Source: Dysidea avara (lineage: Eukaryota; Porifera; Demospongiae; Dictyoceratida; Dysideidae). Taken from it: a stretch of DNA of 64,000 bases. The notes below the pieces were generated by a model, which saw nothing but the letters and a program-made list of their open reading frames with translations, ran no database searches and was not told the origin of the DNA. The stretch lies in assembly GCF_963678975.1 (NCBI RefSeq), contig NC_089273.1, positions 34,341,630 to 34,405,629 on the forward strand, read 5' to 3'. Position numbers and translations under genes: made by a program. Shown here one piece after another: positions 33,901-46,676 of the stretch. Position 1 is the stretch's first letter. Each line of letters starts with the position of its first letter.

Positions 33901-36879
33901 TCAGTTTTAATGAGATGTTTCATGGTATACAAGATAGCTAGGAAAAATTCACCTATCAGTGTCAATTAAATTTCCACTACTAGGACAAGAAAACTGTGTG
34001 GGAGGAATAAATGAAAAGTAGTGCCCATTCCAATATTCTCTGTCATGAAGAGGGTGGTTATGATGATCACCGTCATCACACAGTGAACAAAGGTATGCCA
34101 TCGTTGAGTACCAACACTGATGGCACCGTATTATTGCTGCATTAGTATCACCACAGACTGAACATTCCTGAAAAAAAATTTACAAAAATCAGTTAGTTGA
34201 ATGCACCAAATGAAAAATTAGACAAACATTTGGGTACCCAACAGGTCTGACTTCATACAGTTTACCTCTGAAAGATCAAAACGGACCATTAATAATTGAT
34301 CTCGTAGCTTTTAAACACTTGGTAGGCTAATTATTCATTTTCCTTTCTATAGTCATTTAACATGGTGCATAAAATTTGGAAGGGTTAAAGTATCTATATA
34401 AGTTGAAAAGCCTGGTCTGATCAGTTGTAACTTCTGGTATGATCATTTGCAATTCTATAATGTCCAATGTTTCTTGCCATTTGATGCATGCAATGAAGCA
34501 GGTTTTCGTGCTAAATGAAGTGCTCACAATTAAGAATACTGTATAGCCTTCAGATAAAGCTTCCAGTGCTGTCATTTATCATTTACTGTACAGTGTGGTC
34601 AATAGTAGGTGGAAACTTGCTTGAATTCTTTCTGTAGACCACATGCAAACCAGTAAACACCTAGGTATATTCTATCAACTAAAGCATGCCTTTATAAACA
34701 ACTTTTAGAGTTCTAAACAGGTATTCTAACCAGAAGTTACATTTAGTTGTAGTAGTGTAGTATTTGAGTGCATTGTTTTTCTTTTTTATAGCCTAACCTA
34801 TTTAATATAGCTTTTTTTTTCCATTTTAGCAGCTGTTTTGGTTACAGCTCTTTTCCCACTATACGTGTAACTTTTACGCCATATACATAGCTTTACTCTC
34901 TCACTGATAATTAATTAGTACCTGCCTACCTGTTTCAGTACTGTTTGTTTTAGGGCTTTTGTACATGCAATCAATAGTAGTGAATAGTAGCTTATGCTAC
35001 TCAGGAAGGTGATCACAATAGGTATAGTGTGTGTAGGTGGTAGAATTGTAAAAGGTGCACTGAGAAGTGTACTATTGTTTTAGTACATGTATGTTGTGTA
35101 GACTAATATTGATTTAGTGCAAATTAGCTATTGGCAATAAGTTTTGTACGTACATAAGGAATGCATAATATCATGTGTCAGTCACAAACTTACTATCACC
35201 CTACTTGGATGCATAACATATGAAACGCATGCACCATAATACCATATAGGAATAGTACCACAGTATAGCAGGTATTGTACGTTATATACAAATTCACTTC
35301 TTTTTTGCCAGTATATTAAATATCATGTACAATCTGATGTGGTATTATTACATGCATGGCCTGTATCGGTACCTGTCTTACAGTGCAGGACTTTCTGGAT
35401 TATGCACTAACTCCTACATGTGTAGGACAGACCATCGTAGCATTAACTATAATGTAATGGGAACCAAGCAGTAATTATCAGCACCATTTATGTAGGTATG
35501 TTGCATGTCACTTTGTTGTTGTCATTATAATGTACATGTAGTCCCTGCAAGTAGGGTAGGTACCAGCGCTATTGTTCTAAGTTATATACTATGCAAAACA
35601 CATACCATTTCAGGTAGCAATGCCATTGATGTCATTAAATCTTCAAATAATTTAGCTCTATGATCCTCCCAGCTTTGCTCCAATTGTTCCCTCCTTTCAG
35701 TCCAACTCTTAGTTCCACTGGTAGGCTGCATTGCACGAGGAATAGCATTAAGAAAATCCCTCAATTCATCTATCATTGCTTGGAGTTCATTGTCTGAAAG
35801 TGTTATGAAGCAAGAGTGAATATACTGCTTGGCTTCCAGCAGTTACTGCCAGAGTTTTGAAGCAGTATTACTAGGATTTCATTGTGATAACCAAAATTGA
35901 ACCCTGAGCCATGCACCGGAATGCATAAGGAGAGGCTCATCTATGTAAATTTGTAGATGCACATATCTCTATGGCTACACCTTTCTCTATATGTTATATT
36001 AATAACTTGCTTTGACAGTACTGTATATAAACAAGATTACAACAATACAATTATATGTAATTATATCTAAGTTCAGAACAATCAGAGGTAACGAGTGTCC
36101 ATTGGAAGCCTGTGCCAGGTGTATAAGTAACACTGTCATCATAATTTTTTTTATATATGTTTGTAGCCACAAATGTAGTTTTGTTAAAGGTTACAATAGT
36201 TGGTGGGTCGGGAGACTTATAATGAAAGTTATCCACAACAAGTAGTTATGCAGATGCAAGCATTGTTTGAATAAAAATTATTTTACCATAAAATATTGTA
36301 AGATTTTTTTTTGTAAATACAGCTAAGCTAAGATTACAATTACATGATGGTGGATGGTGCAATCCAGATTTCATAGAATAAAATACGTATAGAAATTTCT
36401 ATTATATTGCTACTTGTAGCTATATGTATCTCCTGATGTGAAATTGACCTAACTGCTAATAACGAAGATAATGATAGCCATTAAAGATATTTGTTGTCAC
36501 TCATATATCCCACTGGTAGTATTTAGCAGCTGGTAAACATTGCAGATGTTCTAGTGATTTCGATAAAGATAGCATGCAATATATGGGTTATCAAACACAG
36601 GAAGTATTGGCAGTAATTAATGCATCAGATATAAATTATTTTTGTAGCACTGACCTTGATGGTGTTCTATAATGCTATCACAAACATCTTCAATGCCGTA
36701 GTCATTTTGTTGCATATAATTATGAATATCTATGTACATGAAAATAAAGCATAAATTACATTTCTCAACAATCTCAAGTTTAGTATTTATTTCCCAAATG
36801 ACAACACCATGCTGTACACATATATCATTATCAAAAAATCAGGAACTAAAGTAAACAAAGTGGTGCAGCATGTGCTAAC

Positions 36880-36912
36880 TCTGTGTGTGTGTGTGGGTGT
36901 GTGTGTGTAGGG
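36880..36912. repeat. (TG)n microsatellite in a KDZ intron
   Basis: Short GT repeat with a GGGTG interruption. Confidence 0.8.
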
Positions 36913-37841
36913 ATAAGTACATGTCCGTCCGCAGTAGGCACAGACAGTATCCCTGTTTTAGAGGATCACTAGATTGGTATATATAGCAAGTTTTATGCAA
37001 TGCATTTGATTCTTTATGTAGCCATGCATGGTTCATGTAAGTTCTTGAGCATGTAAACCTTCGCCTGCACTACAGATGAACAAGCAAGCTTGTTAAAATA
37101 TTATCACACATAGAACCACCAGCAGAAGATCTCCTTGTTTTATGAGAAATGTGTTAAAATGATAGAGGGATATAGGTTGATATAACTGACCATAATAGTG
37201 GAGTAGTTGGCCAAAGTATTATGTATATAGGAAGGGCTCACACAAAAGCAGATCCAGAATTTCTGAAGGTGGGAAGCAAACGGAAAAACAGTTTATTGTG
37301 GGTGAATAAAAAAGGAAGCAACTAGTTGATATAACTAGCATGATTTTGCAAAGTACTCTCAGCATGTTCCTGTATAGGTGGTCTGGGAGTATCAACACTC
37401 ATCCCACTAGAAAATTTTGTACATTTAGGCTTCTGAGATTAAATCTAACAACAGTTTCTACTGAATTTCATTGCATGAATGAATTGTAGGTCACATTGTT
37501 TGTGACCTTTTCTGGAAAAATCAGTCTTAGTATTGAGAAATGATGGTTTTAAATATTCAGATAATCGTAGCATGCCAATGGTGGTAGCTACGCATTACAA
37601 CTGTGACAATATATTAACTTCCAGATCATCCACTGAACAAATAGTCAACAGCTAAGTTTTCCACCGTTTAAACCAAGGTTCACTGTATCAGGCAAGTTCT
37701 AAAAGGGGTGGGAGGTGAGGCCTGGAAAGTAGGCAAGAGGCTGTTTAAATAATTACAGTGGAATGAGCAGGGATGCTAAATGGGCCAATCAGGGCACAAA
37801 ACTGGCTAAAATGAGAGGAAATGTAGAGCACAGGTCATAAA

Positions 37842-38586
37842 TTATGGTTGTATACAATCACTGGACTGGACTAGTGGACTGGACTGGTGGACTGGACTCA
37901 GTTTTTTTTGTTTGTTTTTCATTTTAGCACATATTTGGGCAACTGGTCGTAGCTATTGCTACATTGAAAATGTAAAATATGCAGGTGAATCTGTCTACTT
38001 GGCACTGTCTGTTATCTTAGAATTGTGTACAATTCTCTCTCTCTTGGCATAATCTCTATTGTACAACTACCATTTGTCTTATCATGAAGTACAAACCATA
38101 CAATACATGTGTATGTAGTGTTGTAGTAACCATGCAGGTTATAGTCATGGAGTCAGCTAAATTAAGTGGCGACAGTTAACTGTCTTGCTATTCAATAGCT
38201 GATAAAAAGGTTCTATAGTTTTTGCACGACGGCAATAGCTAACAAGTGAAATCACATGCACAAGATTTCAACCAATCAAATTGATTCATTTTGAACTTTA
38301 AACTATAATTACCACATGTGACTTCTGTTTTAGATTTGTTGACATGCAAGAACTATTTGAACCCCTGTACATAGCTGAAGCTGGGCAATGTTGACAAGTC
38401 TGGCATGATCACACCTTTCTTTTGTGGTTTCTTTATGTGTGGGGGAGTGGTCTAACTACATGAGACTAACATACTTGCAACCAGTTGCCCAAATATTTGG
38501 TTAAAAAAGGGAAAATATCTGAGTTCAGTAGTCCAGTCCACCAGTCCAGTCCACTAGTCCAGTCCAGTGATTGTATACAACCATAA
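37842..38586. mobile_element. Long-TIR element with GGACTGGACT tandem motif in its ends
   Basis: Inverted ends of about 65 bp start TTATGGTTGTATACAATCAC and continue through repeated 'tggactggact(a/g)gtgg'. Inside, a second pair of arms contains 'atatttgggcaactgg'. The interior is non-coding. Part of it (about 38243-38325) is related, in reverse, to 43850-43930 in another TIR element. No clear target duplication. It lies in the largest intron of the KDZ gene. Confidence 0.8.
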
Positions 38587-39353
38587 ATTATTCAATAAAA
38601 CACTTAAACAGAACTGTACAACCACACATAGCTGCCATCTCCTGGTTGGTCAGGTCTCTGTCAAGGACCCAGACCACTCATATGGCTTGCAACTGAGCCA
38701 GAGAAAAGTGGTGAACAAACTCAACTCTGGCTGACTGATAGTGCATTAATGTGTTTGTCGGTAGCGTCTAATGTGAACAAGACCAGTTTTCCCAGACCCA
38801 GTTGCGTTTAAGCCCATGATCTTAATTTTTACAAAGGTGCAAGACAAATGCAATAGTATAGAGATTTATAAGTTGAGTGTCAAAAAACCCAAAAATTATC
38901 AAAACCGACGCTGAAGCACAAAATGCAACTAAAGCTCGCAATGTGACAACCGACTTCATGGTCTAAAATAGATAATTCTTAACACTATAGATGTACGCGG
39001 TAGAGTCAGAAACTAATAGTTGTACGTTCTGCCCCTGTTATTGTTGTGTAGTAAAAGGCCCCTTTAAATTACCTTGGTTCTCGATCGCCTTGACTTTCAT
39101 GTCCACAATCAGTTCTTTTAACTCTCTTACGTGCATGGAATAGACGTTTTAACCTGCTGTCCACTGCCATCATAGTAGTATCGTACAAAATTGCCCCTGG
39201 AGGTTCGCTTTGGAGCCCTATCCCGAGCGTTGGAACCGGCCTCAGTTCTCGTCTTCCTTTCTCCCTGGCTCTTCGTCTGTTCTTAGATTTCAGCAAATTT
39301 AATTCCCTTTCTAACTGGGACTCTAACTCAGCAAGATTATCGTTACTAGCCAT

Positions 39354-40294
39354 TGGGGGAATCGAAATCTCGAGTGAGATTCAACGTCCCACGTTTAAGC
39401 ACGTGAACACTGCACAGCTGGACTGCATGGCAACACGGATGATATTTGGATAGTAGTGGTTTCTCGTATACTACTCAACTGCTCGTATGGACCGATAGTC
39501 CATACTAACGCTGTATGTACCTTTGGACTATATGTCCATATAACATATCAAACAATTAAGCGACTTTAAAAATTTTTTTTCGTTTACAAGATACACGCGT
39601 CTACACTGGAAGGAAGTTTTCAAGGCTCTGTCATGGAGCGTCAGATAACTTTTAAACCTTTCCCCGGTTCTAGCAGGAATGGCCAAGATGACATCTACTT
39701 TCACGTAAAACGCAACAGCTTAATACGGCCTTTTTCGTAGTACAAAGTAGGGGGTTTAACATTACACATAAAACCATTGGCAATGAAAATATTGGCTCAC
39801 CCCAACAATCCAGGCGCGAACTTTTTAACGAATCCCGGTGATACAAGGCTAGATCACTCCTTGCTTGAATACTTCAGCTAGTTACACCGTTCGTTACGAA
39901 CGTTATACATGATACAAATAATTTTATAAAAAAAAACCATCTCAATCCAATAGTCGCATACCCCGGTTGAGCACTAATTATTACAGAAGCGCGTGCTATA
40001 TTGCGTGGGCGAGTTGCAATGGAGAAGCATTCCTTTCGTGAATGTTTAATTCATCAACTTTTCAATGGTCAATGGCCATTGTACATCATGCTAATAACAC
40101 GTTAAACTATTTTGATCACATGATCCAACTTTGTAAATGTAATCAAATAAATATTAATTTAAATAAAAATGGTCAATATAAAACTTTCAAGTTAGCTGTT
40201 TGCAGATCTCCAGAATGTAAACCTGTGGAAAAAACGGTCACGTTTTAATTGGTGAATTAAAAAAATCTTTATCACGCACACACACGCACACTCA

Positions 40295-40369
<75 letters not shown>

Positions 40370-41562
40370 CCACACACGCACACTCACTCACACTACACTA
40401 CACTACATATTCACATAAAAATAAAACACTACAAGGTATGGTAAGGGTTGTTTACATTAGTTAATTTTGTGGTCCACCACATATAGCAACAAGGGAAATG
40501 TGTATCTGTGATCAAGAATTTAATTTAGATTCTAATATCATAATTAGATGGTCAGACTACCTTTGTCAACTAGAGATGAACTGACTTTTGGTAAAAAGCG
40601 AGGGGTAGCCAATGCCTTGGGACTCTTGTACATTATGTGAGAAATCCAATCAGAAATACACAAATAGTTTAGAAACCAAATCCTAAATCCAAAATCACGT
40701 AAAAATAATGGAGAAAGTGAGTTTAACAAAGTAGACAATGATCAATCACGAATAGCTAAAACAAGATGTAGATCAACAACTGTACAGGTAGTTACTAGTT
40801 AGCAATCTCACTAAATGCTTTTAAAATACATAAAGATTGGGACTCTCGTACACACCATTTGAATGCTTTGCGTGGGCGTTGGCAACCCCTCTGGTACCCC
40901 ATTTCGGTGTTTTGTATGGGCGTTGACTACCCCTCGAAAAAAAACAAAAACAAAAAGACTATACAGAAGATGAGCCCTGCACAGCTACGTGGGTTTCTTT
41001 ATACAAAGCATACACTCACCTTATTTGCACAGTGCCCAATCGTCATCATGGACGCTTCCACCTCCCACCGTGCACTAAAGTAATAGAAACATCATTAAAA
41101 TAATAACATAAGCATTAATATTATTATAGCATAACACAGCAGCTCAATATTACAGCATGGTAAACAAACCAAAGTATTTATACAGAAAACTATGTCCTAG
41201 ACATTTAATCGTCTTTGAGCAAGGCCATTTTAACGTAGGCGCAAATTGTACGTGGGCGGGCAATTCATTACATTCTGTTCGCCGTTTATAACTATCAGTG
41301 GCAAACTAATGTATATACAATATCAAAGAACGTATATATTTAAACAGTTGCATGATACTTATAGACTGTTTTTTCACTGTCAACCACTTCTTGTGCGTGG
41401 GCGACCCACCACCCCACCCCTCCCCTCCGCACCCTCCCACCCACCCACCCCCTATATGATATACGTGCTATACAGGTGAGCATATAAAAGTTGCTAAAAT
41501 TAACAGGTTTCTGTAGAATCAGTGTTTTAAAAAAATTCTAATTGAACAAACAGTACATTTTC
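39354..41562. other. Upstream of the KDZ gene; simple repeats, no gene assigned
   Basis: Contains a (CA)n tract at 40273-40378. The plus-strand open segment 40042-40248 has no recognisable domain. GC-richer patches with 'cgtgggcg' occur at 40000, 40870, 41250 and 41395 but no exon model emerges. Confidence 0.4.
40273..40378. repeat. (CA)n microsatellite
   Basis: Mostly pure CA, bounded by CACTCA variants on both sides. Confidence 0.95.
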
Positions 41563-41564
41563 TA

Positions 41565-42070
41565 GTCTGGCGGCGCCCGCCCCTTCGCATAGAGTAAGGG
41601 TCTGGTACACTTAGTATCACCGAGTTGTTCTGGAGGAATTTAATTTGAATGTAATGACGTAACGAAAATGGTCATAACGGAAGTGCTTCACCCAAAACTG
41701 TGGCAGTGATATTGAACTTTCTTTGCCTTTACACAGGCGAAAGTGGATTGGTCTACTTTTATAGAATACACATGTCTCCCTACCTAGGAAATCAGAGCGT
41801 AACCCAGGTTTTTCGCGTATCAAACAAGGCGAAAAGCCCTTCCCGAAATAACACTTTCTTCTCGTTGTTCTCTATAAGCTAACTCCTTCTGTTTCTTTCA
41901 GTACTGTTAGGGCATTTGATTCATTCTTTTGACGTAACATAAACAAAAATGCGCTGATTAAACGTGGAGCGTTCTGATTGGTTGCACCACTTTTTGGTAA
42001 TCCGGTACAACTCCATTATACTAAGCATACCAGACCCTTACTCTATGCGAAGGGGCGGGCGCCGCCAGAC
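41565..42070. mobile_element. Long-TIR MITE with GC-rich ends
   Basis: The ends are inverted and near-identical for about 60 bp, beginning GTCTGGCGGCGCCCGCCCCT and continuing 'tcgcatagagtaagggtctg'. TA flanks both sides (41563-41564 and 42071-42072). At 506 bp with no transposase it is non-autonomous. The near-identity of the arms suggests a young insertion or conversion between arms. Confidence 0.85.
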
Positions 42071-42212
42071 TATACATTTTCATACTATAGCTGAATGACA
42101 TTAAAATGTATTGAATTGTTCTGATATGGTGATACAGGCGAATGATTGTTACATGGAAAGCCCAGAATGCAATATTGGTGGAGTCAATTCTACCAACTGT
42201 TGATCTGACATG

Positions 42213-42618
<406 letters not shown>

Positions 42619-43333
42619 TATTATGTGTAAAATCAATGTACAGCAGCCCATGGAGGTAAGTTAGTTTTAAGTTACATTATTCATCATAACTCTGGTTCTG
42701 AAGGCGGTATCAAAATTGTTCGGCCGCCATTATACACGCATAACACTCCTCTATCTGATGGTGACAAAATTTATTCGAAGCTAAAGTGTTTACAGCTTGC
42801 AAATTTACAACAAACGATGGTAAATAGCAGCTTACGCAATACAAAATCCATTGGAGAGCAAATCACGAATTTCGCGTTCTAATTAAATAGCGGCATCACG
42901 CCGTTACCATAGCGATTACGAATTTTGTTCGGCAGGATTAGGATAGAGCAATTCATAATGAGTTCAAATGTAAAATGTATGGAGTTTGTATTGGAGAAAT
43001 TGAAAAAGTGATCCATCTATCCTGAGACCTTTGAAAAAAGTTATTGTTTAATCAGTCCATTTCATGATCTAAGGGCAGAAAACAAACAAAGGACACTGGT
43101 AATGTACAATATTGCTGATAAAATTATCACTGGTTGTAAATTTGATTTTGCTATTTTTGCCATTTTGACTTTACACATCCCAATAGCATGTTTTGATATG
43201 AACGTGATGCAACTACACCATCTGTTTGATGGTGGTTTGTTTGGTAGGGGTACAATACTATCAAAATGTGGCGAATCACGTAACAAGCTCACGTTTTCAG
43301 TGACTTCCTGCGTTGTATAGATTCCGCAATCGT
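42619..43333. other. No gene recognised
   Basis: Intergenic DNA. Short overlapping open frames near 43062-43320 on both strands show no conserved motif. Confidence 0.4.
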
Positions 43334-43369
43334 CTGTACTGCGGTTCTATAAGGCCTTGTGCGACAACA

Positions 43370-43580
43370 ATTGGCCGGAATCTGGGTGGCCTGCGGATCA
43401 AGTCACGATGGGGTTGGCTTTTTTTTACCCCTTCTAGGTATTTGTCCCGTTTCACTTTAGGATATTTAGCTCAAAGATTTTCGCTTAGGCTCCTAGGCTA
43501 TGGGTAAACACCTCGAACAGGCTCTGCCTTCTGTGTACACCCTCCAGTGCCTAACTGGTAAAGTAGATAATAACAACAAC
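43370..43580 (+). repeat. SINE-like unit, copy 1
   Basis: A unit of about 207 bp from 'ttggccggaatctgggtgg' through 'aggctcctaggctatggg' to the tail 'gtagataataacaacaac'. A 3' tail of short AAC/AAT repeats is typical of SINEs. A B-box-like 'ggatcaagtcac' is present; an A box is not clear. Confidence 0.55.
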
Positions 43581-43628
43581 ATTTCCCTACTTAGGTGGCC
43601 TCCCCAAAGTTGGCTCCTAGCGTGGCGC

Positions 43629-43844
43629 TTGGCCGGAATCTGGGTGGCCTGCGGATCAAGTCACGATGGGGTTGGCTTTTTTTCACCCCTTCTAAGTATT
43701 TGTCCCGTTTCACTTTAGGATATTTAGCTCAAAGATTTTCGCTTAGGCTCCTAGGCTATGGGTAAACACTTCGAACAGGCTCTGCCTTCTGTGTACACCC
43801 TCCAGTGCCTAACTGGCAAAGTAGATAATAACAATAACAACAAA
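43629..43844 (+). repeat. SINE-like unit, copy 2
   Basis: Nearly identical to 43370-43580 in the same orientation, with differences such as 'ctaagtattt' for 'ctaggtattt' and a longer 'ataataacaataacaacaa' tail. The 48-bp spacer is not part of the unit. Confidence 0.6.
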
Positions 43845-44210
43845 ACGTCACGTGCGATAATTATAGTTTGAACTTCAAAAATGAATTAATTTGATTGGAC
43901 GAAATCTTATGCACGTGATTTTCGCTTGTTTTGTTGTTGCGCAAGGTCTCTTAGAACCGCAGTATATACAAGAACATTCACTCACGTCTTGACTCACGTG
44001 TACAAACAGGAAGTAGACAAAACTAACGTCCGGCTGCTGGACGAATATCCACTGCGAGTATCACTGATAAAATTATTTAAGTTAGACGATCATCCGAGTT
44101 CGTTCGCATTTTTTGTGTGATAGCTAGCTAGCTAAGAAGAGAAGCATATAGCATCTGTTGTGTGGCACTGATAGCTAATATCGTAAGTTCTCATTTATTT
44201 ATTTTATTTA

Positions 44211-44300
44211 TTAAAGCTTTACAGCATACAAGCTGAGGGTCTGCAGGACTCACATGTAAGTCCTGCAGACCCTCAACTTGTATGCTGTAAAGCTTTATAA
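44211..44300. repeat. Near-perfect hairpin, about 41-bp arms
   Basis: The arms read 'ttaaagctttacagcataca' and 'agctgagggtctgcaggact', then the complement after a short loop (cacatgta), with one or two mismatches. It is preceded by TTTATTTATTTTATTTA. A degenerate relative lies at 7490-7556. Confidence 0.85.
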
Positions 44301-44560
44301 TGCAACAATACAGTGTACCATAATCTAGTGATTTTTGTGTAGCTATGTTTAGTCATTGTCTTGAGCAAAAAGCGCTCGAGTGGAAGCCGGAAAATTTGAC
44401 GCCGGTTGGGATTCGGGTCGTGACGATTGTAGCAGTACTTAGAAAGAAACAAAAGCTACACGGTCGAACTCAGTACTGTATGCTGTTATACTAGCTGCCC
44501 GTAGCTAGCTACTGGTTGTCAATATTCTGTGTGATCCTGAATATGAAAACCTAAGTGTTT

Positions 44561-44640
44561 ATCCTGTAGGGACCAAAAAGGAGTGGGCGTGGCCCACGAA
44601 GTAACATCACCCAAAAACCCGCCTCGATGTTCCCAATTCT
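44561..44640 (+). repeat. Head fragment of the composite element
   Basis: 'tagggacc..aaaggagtgggcgtggcccacgaagtaacatcacccaaaaacc' matches the start of the body at 14698 and 47592. The rest of the element is missing. Confidence 0.7.
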
Positions 44641-45499
44641 TGATTGATAACTTTTTAGTTACTGTAAATGATAGTTCGGATCACACAATTACTTTGTATG
44701 AAGTGTTTAGTGCCATTTTTTTGATGCTGTATTCAATGGTTCACCAGTGTTGACTTTCATTATTACAAAAGTGTCATCAAAAGAATGTTTTGAAAAATTA
44801 GTAATTCTATGGTTGAGAAGATGTCGTAGTAATAAAAAAGCAATGAAACAGAGGAGGTCATCTACACCTGCAGGTACTTTAAATATCCCTAATGCCAAGT
44901 ACCTAGTGATTTTCCCTCATATTTACCATCATCTCGTTTCACTGCTTTTTTATCGCTGCATGGAACTCTACAGTGTACTTTATTTTATACTATTGACAGG
45001 CCATAAGAATGAGAGCAGTAATTAAGTACCAATTAGTATGGCTGCAGGTATAGATGATCTCCCTTATTTCATTGCTTTTCAGTTTCTATGGATCCATAAT
45101 TAAACAAACTCAAGCAGCTCATTTTATTTTTAAAGACTACTGGAGGACAAATAGTGTGTAGCATATGCTCTAAACTCTTTGGTTCTAAAATTTAATTCTT
45201 ATGTGCATACAAAAATATCAGATTATTCATATTATTCACAAATTAGTGGAACTTTCCTTACCCAGCTACATCTCCAATAGTAACAGATCAGGTAGATGAG
45301 GAAATGAACATAATCAAGCTTAATCTACTATACCCCTCTTCACTGTTGATTCTTCTTACAAATTTAGGTTCTTTCCTTAATCGATAAATTTATGGAACAA
45401 ATTGCCAATTATAACAAGAGAGTTTATAACTTCCATTTTACATGTAGGTATAGCTAGCTACTTGTGTTCATGGTGAACATGTAAGTAGAATAATCTGTA
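44641..45499. other. No gene recognised
   Basis: AT-rich. An open frame of 92 codons at 44747-45025 (plus) has no recognised motif and no conserved splice context. Confidence 0.4.
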
Positions 45500-45730
45500 C
45501 AGTCACATCGAAGGTGTGTGGGCAATCCGTGATATAATATAACCCAACAACCTGCCACGATTTTTCCTCACAATGACATGACGGTATTGGTTGGGTAAAA
45601 CCAACCCCAAAAGTGTCTTCAGATCGACCCAAAACGTTTGTGTCAAGTTGCTACAGAATTTAAAAAAAATTATTCAATGGAATTTTCTACTGCCTGCCTG
45701 CCTGCCTGCCTGATGCCTTCAGTCAAGCTC
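45500..45730 (+). repeat. Composite element, diverged 5' part
   Basis: Recognisable by 'ggtaaaaccaaccccaaaag', 'caagttgcta.agaattt' and 'tggaattttctactgcctgc'. The (CCTG)n here replaces the (ACTG)n at 14890. The body stops near 45725. Confidence 0.65.
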
Positions 45731-46186
45731 AGTGGAAAACTGGCTACAGCTACAGCCCTAATTGTTTCACAGAAGCGTTTGTAGTTCACTTAAGAAAAAA
45801 CCTCTAGTATATTGATAAACATACACTGCTTGTGCTATTACCTTACCTTTTATCCTTCTTTACCATGGTCATCAGTCAAGGTTCTACTGCTGAGTGTTAA
45901 TAGACTACACTACGGCTTCCATCTACCAGTGTATAATACATCAAACTATTCGAATATACGTGGTCGCCAGTTGTACCAAAAACACATACGTACGTGATTG
46001 GCTGTTGATACCAATCAGAGAGAGCAACTCAATGCAATGTGTAAGTCAATATAATATAGTTTATTTATTTACAATGTTAAACCGAGTCAGGTCATCCAGG
46101 TCCTGCTTTACGGATTATTTGGGTCTGACCCCACTGCTAAATTAAATGTGGACATTTTACTACACATTATAGCATAGCTCTGCTTC

Positions 46187-46345
46187 TTTCGTGAGCCACA
46201 CCCACTTACGTAAATTACTACCTGTAGACATATGGTAGCCACGCCCATTCATCACTGTGTAGGTATATCCACACCCACTTATGTAAATTACTGTCTTTAG
46301 ACATATGGTAGTCACGCCCATTCATCAGTCCGTAGTTATACATGA
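46187..46345. repeat. Two tandem copies of a 75-bp unit
   Basis: 'cacacccacttacgtaaatt' followed by 'agacatatggtagccacgcc' and 'cattcatca' appears twice, 75 bp apart. Confidence 0.7.
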
Positions 46346-46539
46346 ATCCATGTCCATCTGCAGGCTTATGTAGAGCCACTCCTGCAGATCAGTTGTTATT
46401 GTATGAGTCATAATCTATATATAATAGTGCTGTGATTAACTGTTTTAAAATATTATGACTAGTTTTGTGAAAAGCAGGCTATTTAGTGGTCATGAGCTTG
46501 CAAAAAAACTTCACAAACAAGTATAAGAAAAAAGGGAAT

Positions 46540-46665
46540 TTTGAATTAGAGTAGGGACAGTGTATATTGCTGCAATAATAAGTACTGAAACAAGCTGGAT
46601 CAGAGTCATACATAATGTTTAAATACTGTAAAATGATAAGAAGTGAATATCCCTACTGTGCTACA
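46540..46665 (+). repeat. One arm of the composite foldback
   Basis: 'agagtaggga', 'agtactgaaacaagctgga', 'gataagaagtgaatatccct' and 'actgtgc' match the left arm at 15500-15605. The right arm is missing. Confidence 0.65.
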
Positions 46666-46676
46666 CTATACTTGTA

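Larger units (their letters stand above)
30962..39353 (-). pseudogene. KDZ-type DNA transposase gene with CxC cysteine cluster, multi-exon, partly decayed
   Basis: Minus-strand exons: 39353-39073 (ATG, basic region SKNRRRAREKGRRE), 36729-36655, 35793-35606, 34167-33953 (Cys/His cluster: ECSVCGD, RCHQC, LCSLCDDGDHH), an 8-nt microexon 33881-33874, 33706-33605 (CSYCSA), 33567-33328 (GRYDLDDIVFHCNECKN, LFFDYLQKFNPGLS, LEQFSAEKNR), about 32790-32633, about 32544-32464, 31264-31113 (KAAKAASKTMPNLDETGI, then QKAVNMFKGE) and 31062-30962 (YGYSHYLHEK, WLWQDIICQYWEW, with the likely catalytic Asp). The Cys cluster followed by 'GRYDLDD' and 'LDETG' matches KDZ (Kyakuja/Dileera/Zisupton) transposases. 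The 32.6-32.8 kb exon has a nonsense codon and two frameshifts, exons 1 and 2 do not join in phase, and the C-terminal part of the core is missing. Other exons are open, so decay seems recent or partial. Confidence 0.75.
43334..43970. mobile_element. TIR element containing two SINE-like units
   Basis: The left end 'gtactgcggttctataagg' is the inverse complement, with mismatches, of the right end 'cttagaaccgcagtatat', and 'ttgtgcgacaacaa' pairs with 'ttgttgttgcgcaagg'. Interior 43850-43930 is related to the 37842-38586 element. Two copies of a 207-bp unit lie inside. Confidence 0.55.
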
